The position numbers and the translations under genes were made by a program. Below the pieces are notes generated by a model, which did no database searches, had not been told where the DNA came from, and was given only the letters and a program-made list of their open reading frames with translations. Shown in pieces: positions 34,701 through 49,700 of a stretch of 64,000 nucleotides of DNA. Source of the stretch: Apostichopus japonicus (Eukaryota; Echinodermata; Holothuroidea; Aspidochirotida; Stichopodidae). How positions within the stretch are numbered: position 1 is the stretch's first letter; the number at the start of each line of letters is the position of its first letter. Location: positions 3,566,501-3,630,500 of the forward strand of contig NC_092582.1 in assembly GCF_037975245.1 (NCBI RefSeq), given 5' to 3'.

Positions 34701-37700
34701 AACATTACTGAGCCTTCGGCATCGTAACCTAACATAGACCATCGCTTGATGTAGTTTGTTGGTGATGGTGTCTTAAATGTGATTGTTAATGTCTTAATTG
34801 AAAGATGTGTCTACTAAAGTCATCCTTGAAATATGACATTACTATAATCCCACTGTTAAAACCCTGAACAAAATAATCATTGTTAGCAAAGCAAACTTAC
34901 TGTGCTTAATTTTAGGTGGAAGCGGGGGTGGTTCATCATCTGTGTTTTCCAGACAAACGGTTCTAGATACACTCACACGATCCTCTGAAATCATGCCATT
35001 CTCGATGGCCCACCCTATCGTCTCCGTGTCCTGTAACTGGGCACAGCGTTCCTTGAGCCCCATGGCCTCCGAGGGATCCAGGTTATCGTAATCCGACAGT
35101 TTCCTTTCGCGATACTGTCGCTCTTTCCTGGGCAGTGGGGGAGGGTCCGTTATTTGGACGGACGGTATGTTGGGGCTGGTGGTCTCGACCGCGCTACGCG
35201 GTCTCTCTCCGACTGAATAATGAAACTGTTCCGTGCTACTGCAGATCTGCGACCTGAGTTCCATCGAGTGCACGGACATCCTGGACATGCTGCCGTCTAA
35301 CGTGGCTTGGGACGAGTAGCCGGAGGAAGAGTCTGTGTGTACGCTCGACACCGTGCTGCTCTTGAAGGAAGCCCCCGATATGCTACTGTGAGTACTATAA
35401 CTGCTGAAGTTGGACTGATGTGACTGCTCGCTCGAACGGCTCATCACAGAGACCGCACTTCCAGAAAAGGATCGGTCGAGAAAGTCAGATTTATTAGGCA
35501 AGGTCTCGCTGTACCCGGTGGGAAACTCGAACATCGACGCTCTCCCTTGCTTGGGGGGTAGCGGGGGCGGTCCTTGAGTGCTGCAGTAGAGAAAACAACA
35601 CCTTTGTCAACATCAACAACAATAATAACAACAACAACAACAAGCATTAAGACATGTATGAGACAATTTTCATTTGAAATCATGGCATTGCACAAGAGAG
35701 TCTAATAGTTCATCCAGGTATTTCCAGACGATATGAAATTAATCTATTTTTGTAAGAGCTTTTGGTTTCGTTACCGACAGAAATCGATACCGAACAAGAG
35801 AAAACAAATACATGTTTTGATTTATGCTACAGTCAAAGAATCAGACAGATCTGTTTAATAAAGACGCAACAAAAGTTAGCTTAGTAAACTCTTGCATATT
35901 TAAAGCAACGTAAAACATGCGACTTGCTCACTTTTAGGAAATAACACTAATATTAATACACTATGAGAGATGGGTGTCGGTTTGGACGTTGCTAATAAAA
36001 CCACAAAAAGTTAGTGGGTTAGGTATTCAGGAATGAAGATACTGACCTGTCTTCTACCTACACTAGAATTCAAACCAACCTAGCTTAAAACAATTGGTAA
36101 CGTTCTATTCACTGCGCCCCCTTATAGCCCCCGTCTTCGATGTCACTGTCCCATTCCTTCCCAATCTACCGTTTCAAACGAAACTTTGGAGTTTGTGCGG
36201 TGCAAGGAAATGTTTCCAATTGTTTTATGAAGCTGGTAGATCAGAATACATGTAAAAGGAGACAGGTTAGAACGAGGAGTTAGTAGATAAAATGCCACTG
36301 TCATAGTTGTACACAAGATAAAAATTAACAATATACTTGAAACTAATTTTGTGTTTTGTATGGCAAAAGGATTACAGCCAGGTCATACATGATGTAGCTG
36401 GTTTAATTCTAAGGCAATTCAACCTTGGACCATCAGATGTTGAAAATATATCTATAGTCCTACTGAAGGCATCATTTCATTCAATGTTCTACACTAGCTT
36501 GTAAACTATATGATCAATTTTAATGTGCATTCCTTTCTAAAAAAAGAAGAAAGACAGATGCAACTCTGTCTTGAACGTAACCACCCATCAAGGAACTACT
36601 TACGCATTTCTAACTTTCCCACAGAAGAACTATCGATTTTATACACCAAATTTTTTTTCTCCACAAAAACAGTACGGGCAAAGTTGTTTACTATAGTTTT
36701 ATGATACACGCATCGATTTGCTATATCTTATGACCATGCCCACAAGCAAAACTGTAACTAATAAAAAATTAATATTCCTAGAAAAGAACCTGGAACGTAA
36801 GAGTAGCAATCAGCAATTAATTTTCGCACAAAGCATCACAAGGACTTGTTTTTTCCCAGGTCAGGGTATTATTTCTTTTCTTTCTCGTACAGTCTTTCGC
36901 CATATATTAAACTACCTTTCGGGAAAGGCTGATCAGTGACAAATTTCGAAATGCACTACCATGCACAATCTCAAAAAGCATTTTCACTTTCTAGATAAAA
37001 GTGTTTTCCCCCTTTGGACACCCAACTCAAAAGACATAAACAATACTTTTTCCAGGCATGAGCAAGAATTTATGCAGCATTTTCTGTTGAATCTATTAAT
37101 AGATTTTTTTGTCGTTTGCCAGAAGAAAATATTTGGGGAAAAAAGGGATTTTTTTTTTTAAATCCTATCTTAACAAGTTCCACTTGGGAAATTCAAGAAA
37201 TTTCTTGATTCCAACACAATAGGTTGTGAGCTGTTGTCGGGTTAGCATGTGATTCTTACGTTAAAAAAGTGCCTGGATGAAAAATTTATCAAAATTCTAT
37301 GGAAACGTTAATTAGGCCTACTTTATAAGGCAACTGTTGCGTAAAAGAATAGAGAAAGACAGATCGAGTGGAACAAAACAAAGCAATGATTGGGGAGTGT
37401 GCAGATTTAGATCAATAATACATTACAGTACAGAGTATATTATCAGTCAGTACTCAATATATTATACACTGGGTGTATATTATCAGTCAGTATTTGATAT
37501 ATTACACACTGGGTGTATAGTATCAGTTAGTATTTAATATATTATATGCTGGGTGTATAGTATCAGTCACATTAAAGTGCAAACTGTGTTATCAATATCA
37601 AGGAAATGATCTGATTAGAACCATCAGATCATTTCCTAATGCATACTTACCATCAATAATTTCCCCCCTCTCCCACCTCCACCCCCCCCCCATCTCACAA

Positions 37701-40700
37701 AATGCAAGAACACTTAAAATATGGTACCTCTAAATGATGCAGACATATTTTCACCTCAAAACCCATTCTCTGACTCTTTGTCTGTGAATAATAGCTAAAA
37801 TATAGTTCTCAAAACAAGTCATTGACAAGGAAACCAAAAGAAAATAATAATAATAATCCCATTTCCAAAAGAATGTGCCTCTATGACTAATGTTCCACAG
37901 AGCTTAAACACTTAACATTCTTCATCTCTGTTTACAACATGTTTGCATTTCCTTCTTTCCTTCTTTTTCAAAGCAAGTTTGAAGAGTTTTTTTACTGAAG
38001 GAACAAAATCTGATAGAAGAAGACCAATTATAGCCAGAGAGAATTTCTTGTTTCTTTTTTATAAAAGTCAATTTTAATACCCTGTGAGCATCTTATGAAT
38101 ATCAAATACGGACGGCAGAGTAATGCACATGAATGTAACATTTAATGTAGGGAGATAAAAAAAAACAAGAGCTTTGCCGAGATTTATCGCTTTCAAATGT
38201 CATATACATGTGCAAAACAGATCGTCTGTCCAAATAACAGATTCTCTTATCAAATCAAAATTCTATGGAGGATAAATAAAAAGTTAAAAGAAATGATGGG
38301 GAAAAAATTTATCGAAATGTCATGCGGGTTGAATTTCAATGCAAATATGAAGCGAGAGGAGAGTGGGTGATAATGGATGAGGAGGAATGTCGAAAAAAGG
38401 GAAAAAGAAAGCAGGTTTATTACATTAAATTTGCGACGAGATGTTTCATTTTCATGTAAATGTCATTTTCCCCTCGTCTCGTTCAGAGAATTTTCTTGAT
38501 GAAGGAAGTAAGGCAATGAGGAAGTTACGTAGTTAACCATAGATCTGCTTAATATGAAGTGTGAGTACTACTGAGTGCAAATTGAGATCTAAGAATGAAA
38601 GAACGATGGTGGGGGAAAAAAAACATTTCTAGGGACTGTACCCTGTCTAGACTGAAAATAAAAGAGAGGAAATGTAAACGGAGGAAAAGTAAACAAGTTT
38701 CAAGGGGATCCACCTATCTCAGTGAACAACTTGTTTGTTCACTCCTGTGTTTATATTAAAAACTTTTGTTTCTTTAAACATACAGTTTAATCAAAAGTTA
38801 GTCTGGGAATTAAACTGCTTCAGTAAGGGGGGGGGGGGGGGCTTACTTCCATATCCAAATGAATATAATGCAAAATATAAAGTGCACGAGACGTGTACAA
38901 TAGAAAGTGTGTGTTAATAAAGACTAACAGCATTGCAGCAAATTAATGCAAGCTACTGTATTATGCATTTTGCTGTGCAACCAGCAGACCTCAACCAATC
39001 AGCATGCAAGTGAGCTCAAAAAAAATGTTTAAAAATTCAACAACAAAAAAATCACATACTCATCAACATCATCATCTATATCTGGAGGAGATGAACTGAG
39101 AAACTGCCTCTCGGGGGATGGATGACCAGAGGGTATGTGAGATCCTGGCTGCATAGCATTGGGAAGAGACGCCGACCTCTCGTCTCTGGAGTTGCTGTTA
39201 TAATCGACCGTGGTTTCTGATGAACCGTGGACCGTTTCGGGGTCGGCACTCGGCAAAGGTTCCACGCTAGCGTTTCATGGAGAAGGAAATAATCTAACTT
39301 AACAAAACTGACTTTTATGGTATGTTTAAAGTTTATACAAATCCTAATTTGGATAATTCTGCAAGACCATATGTTCTAAATTTAGCGTCTTCAATTCCGG
39401 ACGCTTCTGTGGACAGAAAGCGAACCGCTCCGACCGAGAAGCAACACGTTTTTGTTTGACAGAAATGGTACTTCAAAATGTGGAACGCTGTAAAAATGTA
39501 AGTACTGGAGGATTTTAAATTTAGGTCATTATCTCATACTGACACTGGAAATGATTCTGTATGAACGACGACGCTATTTACATTCACGTTGCTTCATAAA
39601 TCAACAAGAAATCAATCCAGACATAACAGTGTTAGACAGTCCACATAAATAATCACATCCAATAATTTTCTACAAAACTTGCACCATTTTCTGTTATAGC
39701 AAGACCTGGCATTTCATTGGATATTATGACTTTATGTCATTCCATTTTTATATTCAACTGTTTCATACCAGATTATCACTTAAAATTATGTCAAGAACCT
39801 ATCATATCTCTCTCTCTCTTCTTCATTTAAACACTGAGAATTCAGTAAAGACAATATATTATTTCTGAAGGCAAGATCTAATTGCTCAGCAGACCTATCT
39901 TCCCAGGCTGATTTGTTATAATCAAATCCTCATTTTGGTTGTTTTTGAAGGTCTTGCTAACATTTAAACAACCTTTCCAACAACTTTCTCTACGAAGATG
40001 TTATCGAGACAAAATCATTCCAATGCTTCCATGATTTGAGGAGGAACATCTCTCCTGTGGGGAATGGTTTTATTTATAAACCAAACCAAAAGACCTTGCT
40101 TGGAATACCATCCAGCACTTTGCATTCTAATTGTCTCTTCACTTCAAATTCCCTCTCATTTCTCTCTCGAAACTCTGTCTGGTAGTGAAGCCTAGAGGAG
40201 GCAGCTCGCTTTGATATTGATTGTCCCATATGAAGCTTCTACGGCGTCCCTTGTTTAAAAGAAAAAACTTAAAAAACTATGACAACAACCTGTGACGCAA
40301 AACTTGATTTAACTTCGTCCTTGCAGGCCTCGTAATGGAATTAAATCTCTGGAGGAATTTTGTCAGCATTACATTCATTTGCATATTATATGCTTGCCGA
40401 ATAAATTACTTCTCCCCACAGAACTACGCATCTTTTTTCGTCTGTCTCGTAATAACATTCTTTCTACACTTTCATCTGCAAATCCCAAATGGACTATACA
40501 GTAGTCAGGAGAAGAAGCCACTGCTTTATTCTGAACAGAACCAAGATTGGGATCTAGAACTGTGTGAAAGGTCCTTGATCAGCAATGAGTAGAGAAATTT
40601 TTCAAACTCAAGGTACGGCCTTAATCAAACCCCCTCCAACCCCCTAACCCCGCTCCCCCCCCCCAACCTCAAACACAACCTTCTCCATATTCTAACACTT

Positions 40701-43700
40701 CCCGGTACTCCTTACCTAGTTTGTTTTATCTTTCACGCAGCACTCAAGACTAACAGATAAAGAATATTGAACAATTCTGACGCTTTCTACTCCAACTTTA
40801 TCACCACACTTTTCAGCACACCCAGCCTTCCCATGAACTGGCCTCATCTAAGCCTAAACCAGTCCAATCGGCGCTAATGAAGGTTACCCAACAATTATGA
40901 CCTCATTACAGTCTGAAAGACATCAGCAATGAGGTTACGACCAACAAAGCACGATTGTGCCTGTCTGGGCTTGAATTCTGTTTTTGAGCCTAGTTTAATA
41001 CTACTACTCTAAATAGTGAAAGTCACCTCACCCCCCCCCATTCATTCTGCACATGTAAATGTTGCTATAATTCCCCCCCCCCCCCTCCTTAGTCTGCAAA
41101 ACAAGCAGGCCTTTAAGGTTTTGTCTTCTATTACAGACAATGTATAACTTAAAAAATACTCCCTAGAGTCTGAACACAGACTCTTAGAAATACAGCAAAC
41201 TTAAACAACATCTCTTCACATAACTAAGATCATTTCAGGCTTCTCTATGCCTTTAGAAAACTATAACATGACTGAAATTTCATTTCAGCTGTTTTTTTCT
41301 TCATCTTCTTCTTCTTCAGTTTTATTTATTTCTTTTCTTGCTAACTAGGAATATCTGGTTGTTTAAACATCTTTTTGGGTCTAATGTTTCTCATTCATCT
41401 TATTTTCCCTCTATTTTTTTTTTAAGGTTCAGTAAAGTTAACGTCTAGCTCATAAATTAAAGGTTGTATCTTTACTGGCAAGAGCAATCACTGTCAAGTT
41501 TGATGTGATCATAGCAAGCTCTTTGTCTCCAATTTCAATCACCATCATTTAATTATTCTGTTTTTTCTCTGGGAATTAAAACCTAGTTTTGCTAACCGTA
41601 TTTACCAGGAACGTGTAATGTCGTCGTCCGATCAGAGAGAATGCGATGTAAAATGATTCTCTTTGTGCGGAGATTCGCATGTTACACAGATGTATCTCGA
41701 GGATACCGTACTCGACGGCAGTAATTATGAGAGGAAACCTATCGTCTGTGTGTTTGTATTGCGAGTGTCTGCTTGAGATATTTGCGAAATATTTGGAAAC
41801 AATCGAAAAACTGTCGGGGGGGGGGGGGGGGGTGTGATAATGACGTAGGTTGCTACACACAGAGCTTCATGAGAAATGGAGGGTGACATGCATGGATGAG
41901 GAGAGGTTATACTGGTGACGATAAAAACATCACATCGTCGATGATGACGTTGAAGAAAGCTGAGCGGAGTACAGTGATATAGTAGACCATCAGACACACA
42001 GACATTGAGTACTAAGCCAGGAGGAGAAAGTCTGAGAACAGCGAGCAGAAACGAAAGCAACAACTGCCTTAAACCTAAGGATAGAGTCTCTTAATTGTTG
42101 AGAACCGTAGGATAGGAGATAACCATAGACCCCTCAGAAACATGCCTGCTTGCAAATCACCACCCCCCCCACTCCCTACTCCCTCAACCTTCTATGGGAA
42201 TAAATATACACTAATTGGTGCAATGTTTCCTCATGTTCTTTTCTCTTTTCTTTTCTTTCTTCATCTATTAAAATAGTGTGCAAATTGCTCACTACATATC
42301 TTCCAATTTTCTCCTGAATTGTCTGTGACTTTTGATACTTTCATCTCCAAGAATGACAAATAACATTTTGGTAATAGTCCTCATTCCCCATCCAATAATC
42401 CAACTTCGTGATAGCTGTGATTGGGACATTAGGTTCTATGACTTGGAACTCTCAAAATCGAGTAAGATTTATCATGTTTAGAGGGGTAAGGGGGGGGGGG
42501 AGGAATACTAGCTAGTATCAAACTAAAACTCCCAGGTATACAAGGACTGCATAGATAATACAATGAATGTTTTATTATCCATGGCCAATATTCTTATTAT
42601 TATTATTATTATGTTTATGAAATACTGCCACGGTATTCTTACCTCTGAGCAGGCAGTGACGTCCTCTTGGGATTTTGCTCGTGTTGCGATACCTTCAGTT
42701 TTTGCTCCTTATCTTTTAGCTTCTCCATGTACTCGCTAACGAGAATAGTGATACTAAGTTTGACAGCCTCTGTGATGCCTTTAGCCCCATCATCTCCCTG
42801 AGGATCTTTCCCCTCCTCCTGTCTCCCGTGCAGGACCACTTTGTCCGCCCAGAGGATGAGCTTGGCAAGGTTCTTGTATACCGCTGAGTGTTTCGTATTC
42901 ATGGAGGTGGAACTGTAATTTTATAAGATACATGTAGAATATGAAATTAAGGTACACATTGAAATTTAATACCCCACAGGCTCTAAATTTTCACACCCAT
43001 GTTCACATCCCACAGATTGTCGTAAAGTTTTAACGATGTTTACCTTGTACCTACTTTGTGGCTCAACACAGTAGACGTACTTCCTACGTACTTCCTACAT
43101 GTTGATATACATACTTTACTCGACACAGTAGTGGGCGGGTGGCATAGGATGTCCAACATACCAAGACAGTACAATACAAAATACAAAACAGCTCTGAAGC
43201 ACCGTTCAATGCCGAGTACAGAGTAAGTTGTTTCCTTGTTGAAATGTTAATGAACGACAAGCAACTTCCAAGATCCAGTCCATTGACTGCACACAACCAA
43301 ATGAAATGTTTAACACTACTGGAGAGGTTACAAACACATATAAGAAATACATAGGTGGGGGTTTGGGGGTGGGGGTGGGGGTGGGGGAACAGAGGGGAAT
43401 TGAATGGAATAGAGGGGAATGGGAATGAGGGAGTGAGAGGAGGAGACCCAATCTTACAGGTCTACATTTAGGAGAGTTTTATCCAGTGGAAAAGTGTCCT
43501 GAAGGGGAGGGGGAGGGGGAGGGGGGAAGGATTGTAAGTGTCCTATTGGTTCATAGTTAGCAGGACAAAGTTACCTTTCATCATGATTGTGGCAGGCTGA
43601 TAGGTGATTGGTCAGTTCCATAACCTCTTGTAAAACCTTAGTAGTGCTGCCTGGTAGCATACTCATGATGTCTTTCTTTACTACATCTAGAATGGGGAAA

Positions 43701-46700
43701 AAAAGAAATTATCAAATTTATCTTTGTTGAACTTGAAAAGAGAAAAGAAGTTCTTTATTAGGACAAGATTCAAACCCAGCGGGTTTAACACAAGCCCTGT
43801 TCCCTTAGTTGGCGGTGATCCGTCTTCAGCCATTTTTCTGTTTGAGAATGGGGATAGGGGTTGGGGTGGGGTGGGGGTGGTGATGGGGGAAGTCAAAAGC
43901 CACTCAAAGAAACAAAGTATAAGTTCTAAGGCGAGATTTTTCCTTTGGAGGAGGGACAGTCCCATGCTATATTTTATATACCGGATGAGTCAAACACACA
44001 AACTAAAACATGCATGAGTCAATGTACAACTAGTACTACTCGATATCGTTCACCATCCTCACTCAACCGACTACGACTGTAATTGCAGATTACTTCCTTG
44101 TTATGGTATTATGATGGATCTTACATACTGTACAGCAAGCAGGTCAAGGTAGAGCATGTACTATATTCTATGTATTATATACAGCAGCGTGTTATGGGAC
44201 AGTAGTTATAAATCTCATCATGGTGATGAGAAGATGACCAGTCCACCCTTGATGGACACTGGTCAGTCGAATAAGAGTGTTCATGTAATTGATTTCTCTA
44301 TACCCCCCCCCCCTCCTATGGGGTACAAGAGACTGGCGAAATAACCATTTAGCGATTAGGACAACTTACCAAACTAATAAGAAGAGAACGAAAGGGAAGA
44401 AAAATGATGAAAAGAGCACACACAAAAATGCTGATGTTATGAGGAGACAGATAACTTAAAGTACACAAAGTAAAATCTGTTACTCCTGCACCAGAGCAAT
44501 CTGATCATAATGCTAGCATAATCCATACCTTTTGTAACTTGCAAAACAAGGTTGTTAACAAGAGGAGTAGGGAGGGGATTTTTTTGGTAACAGATCACAG
44601 CTCTTTCAAATATCTCTGGAGTATTGAAAAATACCGCATTCCAATATATATGTAATATTTTAAAGCAATCACAAAATGTATGGTAAAATGTATAAAACTG
44701 ACAGAATTGCAACCAACAAAAAAACAAAAAACAAAACCATGTAACATTCTCACAGCCTGTAGGCTATACAAACTAACAGATAATCTAGCCACCAGAATCA
44801 TGAATATTCATGATATTATATAATCCTTTTTGCTCCCAATTGGATCTACTAATTTGCATAATATCATCACATAAGGGTTGGATAATTCAGTCACTTCTTC
44901 TCCCCTACAAATCCCATAGATCTTTCAAAATTTGTTTAAAATTACATATTAATTATCATAATTTTGCAAAATATATAATTCCCAAGTTCATCATTCTTAT
45001 CTACCTCAATTTCAAAATTAAACATAAATTTTTAACTGTCAGATTTCTTGCATGTATGGCTGTTCCCTTCTGGATCAAGTGCCCCTGAATTAATTAATCT
45101 TTGGTAATTACCCACTTAATCTATCTTTTCATACACAATCTGATAAAGTGTTTCTTTTTTTTTCATGTTTTTCTGGGATTCTTTTTTTTTTTTCCTTTAT
45201 TTCTTTTTGTAACAAACTGATTCCCTTGGGAACCACATCAATCTGTTCTCTATCATTGGAAATCATTTTGATAAGAGGTAATCCTGTCACTGAAAGGGGC
45301 AAGATTTTTGGATGAGGTTCATCAACATCACAACAAGAATCTGGAACATCACGGTCACAACAAATGCACAACATCTGTGTCCGTTCCCACAGATCCTAAT
45401 ACAAAGTCTTCGACTAATTTTTTTAAATTTCCAAATAACTTTATCTGTTTGTAACCAGAGTGATGAAAACAGTGTGGAACTGTGGATAGCAAACAAAACC
45501 GTCAATATTTAAGATGGAAGTCACCACCTTTAGATTATTTTTGTGGCATTCTTCTCTCGTGGGAATATTTCTTTACTTGGGGGACAAGGTGGGGAGCAGG
45601 GTGGGGGAGTTGTTTCTCGCTGACAGTTTGTTGTGACAATCAGGTTCTCTCTCCACGTATCCAAGGAGCAACCTGACAAACTGGTGGAGTAATATCTGTT
45701 CGTACCAAGGTGACAACTTTATCCAGAATATAAAATTTAACCAACACTGACAATGACTCTACTGTCACAAGTTGTATGGAAGTTTAAATCTCCCGTAGGT
45801 TGACTATTAAACGTTGATGGCTTGTAAAACTCTCCGTAGTTATAGATGTTATAAGGTAATGTCAATCTCAAAACATCCATCCATCCATCTTTAAAGACCA
45901 TCCACAAAAATACTAGGAAAAAATGACCATATTGCAAAGACACAAATGCAAAGATTGCCATTTAGTTATTGTACACATTGACATTTAATGTTTCATGTTT
46001 TCATCATGACAAAGGCGATTACAGAAAACTCAAAACTTGCTACACAAAATGTGAAAACCTTATTAGTAATGACTTATGTATTTATAATAATTTCCAGCAA
46101 CATGGCTTAAACCTCCCCATTTTACATTCTAAAGGACGAATGTGACGAAACTGTTACCTTGCGTTGCTATGGCAATGCGTACAGTTACTGATATGGGAAC
46201 TGACGACAGATGTAGTCTCCAGCAAGGCAGAAGATGACGATAATCACACATGTTTGGAGTATTTCGGAGGCGTGACAGTCTGTCACGCATCGACTGTTCA
46301 ACCTCCTGCGTCAAAATAACGCTTCACGAGTTCTGCGGCGATGTACGATACTGGCTTTCACGGTGAAACGCTACTTAGATTGATACGACGATCATTGTAA
46401 AAGACCCTCGTGAAGGCATTTAATCAAAATTTTTATTTCGCCTCAGAGGCATGTGCTTGACATTATATGATCAACAAAATTGGCATGTGTGGGATCTCAT
46501 TATCAATTTTTGACATTATTGGGTAATTCTTCGTGGTAGTTTTGCCTTTTAATGCCGGTCTAAAAGCTGTTGTGATTGAGATTTAGGAAATCACGCCACT
46601 GGACTAGAGGAGTGAGAAGACCGCACACACACTATACGAGTGTGCAATTCGGCGGGTATTAGAAAGGTTCAACTGCTTTCATCCTGGTTAGCAGGGAACT

Positions 46701-49700
46701 TAAGCCAGCCTTCAAGGAAAACTCTTTTAAAGTCAAAACGTGGCATAAAGTTTAGTCTTTCTTGACTTAGTATAACCTAAGGCTAAAAGAGTCCAAGAGA
46801 GCTCTAGCTAATTAATAAAAGCTGACAAGCTATGAAACAAGAATTTAAAAAAAAATAATAATAATTAACCTCATAAAGAAGGAATCTATTTTTTACAGGA
46901 TGACTCGCTGGCTAAACCGTTCATTCCTGAATCTTTCTCCAACGTCGATGTTAAAGATGCATTTCTCGTTGGGTAGTAAGTTTGCGCCACTCTGACCATA
47001 GCTTTATGTATATAATACTTGAGGGTTAATCGGTGGTCTACCCTTACATTATCGCAGGATAACGCACAAAGCGATGCACTAGCCTACATTTGCTTCGATG
47101 ACTGCTTAAAACACTGTGATAATTCTGGGTTCTATGCCAGCATGGTTCAGTAGGGTTATCTTTGTAGCTCGCAAGCTATGGTTAGGTATAGACCTACTTC
47201 TGGCCGAGGTTTGCTTGCGCAATCAGAAATTTTTGGCATCATTTTGAGATGGATGTTTACACCCGAGGGGCTTGTCGTGTAATACCGTTCTTGATATGAT
47301 GCAGTTGCTGTTGACATTAGTCGTTGAAAAAGGAAGGGGCAGCTGGGATTAAGATTGACGAGATACTCCTCTAAAATATTGCAGCTTATGTTCATCTTGT
47401 GGTTGATCAACAGTCAAGCAAACAATAACAGACCGATCAGATTCAAGAATTTTTAACAAGTACTGTAATAGAGGAAGTACACATAATTGAAATACTCAAT
47501 TTTGTGTCCTGCGATTTAATAGAATTAACTGCATTCCCCCACCCCCCCCACCCCTCTTTTTATTTCTCATTTGAAAACCTTTGAAGTAAATGACCAACTG
47601 AGAATAGCATTCTTGGCTGTGGTTTTTTGTGGACAGATGTTTCTCCAAGTATCTCGGTATCTTTCTGTGTACACCCAATCAAGTTACAGAGGTTTCAATG
47701 TAACTGGATATTATATTCTCCTATGGGGTGATACCTCTTTCACCACAACAGGCCCCAAAGCTTTGCCTAAATATATAAGATTCCATATCTGACAGTCATT
47801 GAAGAGCTATGTTCCTTACTAAGGTTTGTTTATCAACAGCAACCATGTCAGTAGAGGCCAACATGAGGGCAAAGAGCCTTTAAACAGTCAGGAGATTCGT
47901 GTTGCTTTATTTAGCTACAACCGTTATGAGAGCTACTACCATTATGAGGATGTCTGCAAACACTGAGGGGACATTTATTATCCGTCACTTCTCAGAATCT
48001 CTTGGCAAAGTTCAAATTCTTGGCAGAGTGTCAGGGAGATATACAGTAAGACAAGGAGATTTTTCAAAGAATGGCTTTTTGGTTCCCCCCCCCCAAGGGA
48101 AAACTATGTGGTCACTTTACTGACCTTGCAAACTTGTGAGAGGGACCGCGGAATTGCAAAGTCGGCATTGACTATAATGCGGTAATTTACTATTACCGTT
48201 AGAATCTCCAACACGGCAGCATACAGAAACATTGCACTCAAAGCCGAAGCCATAGTGAATTAATCAGGTCATCCAGAGTCTGTGCATGCTAATTTCTTCA
48301 ATACTGCCCTCATTATCTTTCGGGAAACATATCTGTTAGTTTTGATTCTACTCACTGAAGGTTCTAGACACTTTGGATGGTAGAAAGAAGAGGGGGGTAG
48401 ACTGGAATAGGTCGATCATCGTAAGAGGACAGTGCTGAACGGTTACCAAGTGCTCTAGACACGTCACAAAGTGAGGAGTGAAGTAAATGCTTACAACCTC
48501 TGAGCTAGTTTCAATCCTTGGTGAATTATCCATGGACATTTAAAGAGATAATCTGGCAGGTTTTCAAAAAAAAATTAACTCAAAAGGGAAATAGCAACTC
48601 ACTGGTCCACTTAAAGCACAGACTAAAAGTTCCAAAATGGTTGCCATGGTTGCCAAGGTAGAAATTTTAGCCCTTACCTTCTGTACAACTGTCCATTGTC
48701 AACACAATTTAACTATATAGATGAGTATAAGAGGTTAGTCATATATCAAACCAGTACATATATACCTATATACTGCAATACAAAGTTACCAAATTGTCCC
48801 CACAATCTCACTGGTTTGTCACAGGTTCAACATACAGTGGTGTCAAAGTAGATGAAATACTAGTATCCTAGACCAAGTGTGATGAAGTCAGCAGGTGTCA
48901 TGGCAACCAAGGGAGATCAATCCCATCATTTTCTCAGAGATACTTTAGACATGATAAACACAGCTTGAGGACCTAATCAGAAGGCCTAATAAGCTCTCTA
49001 GAATTGGAAAGCAAGGTCATGGAACCCTCAAATAACTTTCCCAGGCTATTTGAGAATCAACTGCTAGCAACTGTACTACAAGGATATCAGACCTAAGTCC
49101 TTTGCATTCCTGGGCAATTTTTTCCTCAAAAGATTCCAATTACTGTACACTTATGTACCCAGTACAGTTCAGGAAAACACTGACATTTGTAATCTGCCTA
49201 AATTGTAAGCTTTGAAAACAGGCAGTTTGGATGAAACATGGTGTTGTTCCTGGATAAAACAAATTTTAGGAGTTTAATATGTACAGAAAAGTACTGTATT
49301 GCAGTAAATTTTCAAACGAGGAGGGGGGGGGGTATAGGGGTGGTGAGCACAATTTAGTATCTGAAAAATTTTAAGTGGACATTTATATCTGGTTCTCAAC
49401 ACAGAAGTTACACATGTTTGCAGTTGGGTAGCAGTTTGTCCATTTTACATCAGCAGTTTGCTATGTGATGCCAGAAACTGATTCCTTCCTTTACTGAGGA
49501 GTATGCTGCATCAGTACAAGATATCATAATATTGATAGATTCCTTCTTTATACTGAAACTGTACAACTGCAAGCAGATGTGTGCATGGTTTTTGGGATGT
49601 TTGCTTGGAACTACAGTATTGCGTTATTGCACACGTATGATGAAAGATGAAAGACCCCAGACGTGCCATTCCATCCTTGAAATTAAATCGGTTTATCTTC

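Noticed and set aside
36510-37161. Three consecutive + strand ORFs of 64 to 73 residues
   Set aside because: Low-complexity AT-rich translations without conserved motifs or splice signals that join them.
40335-40592. 85-residue + strand ORF with a hydrophobic segment
   Set aside because: Hydrophobic runs are expected from T-rich intron sequence; no homology or supporting splice sites were recognised.
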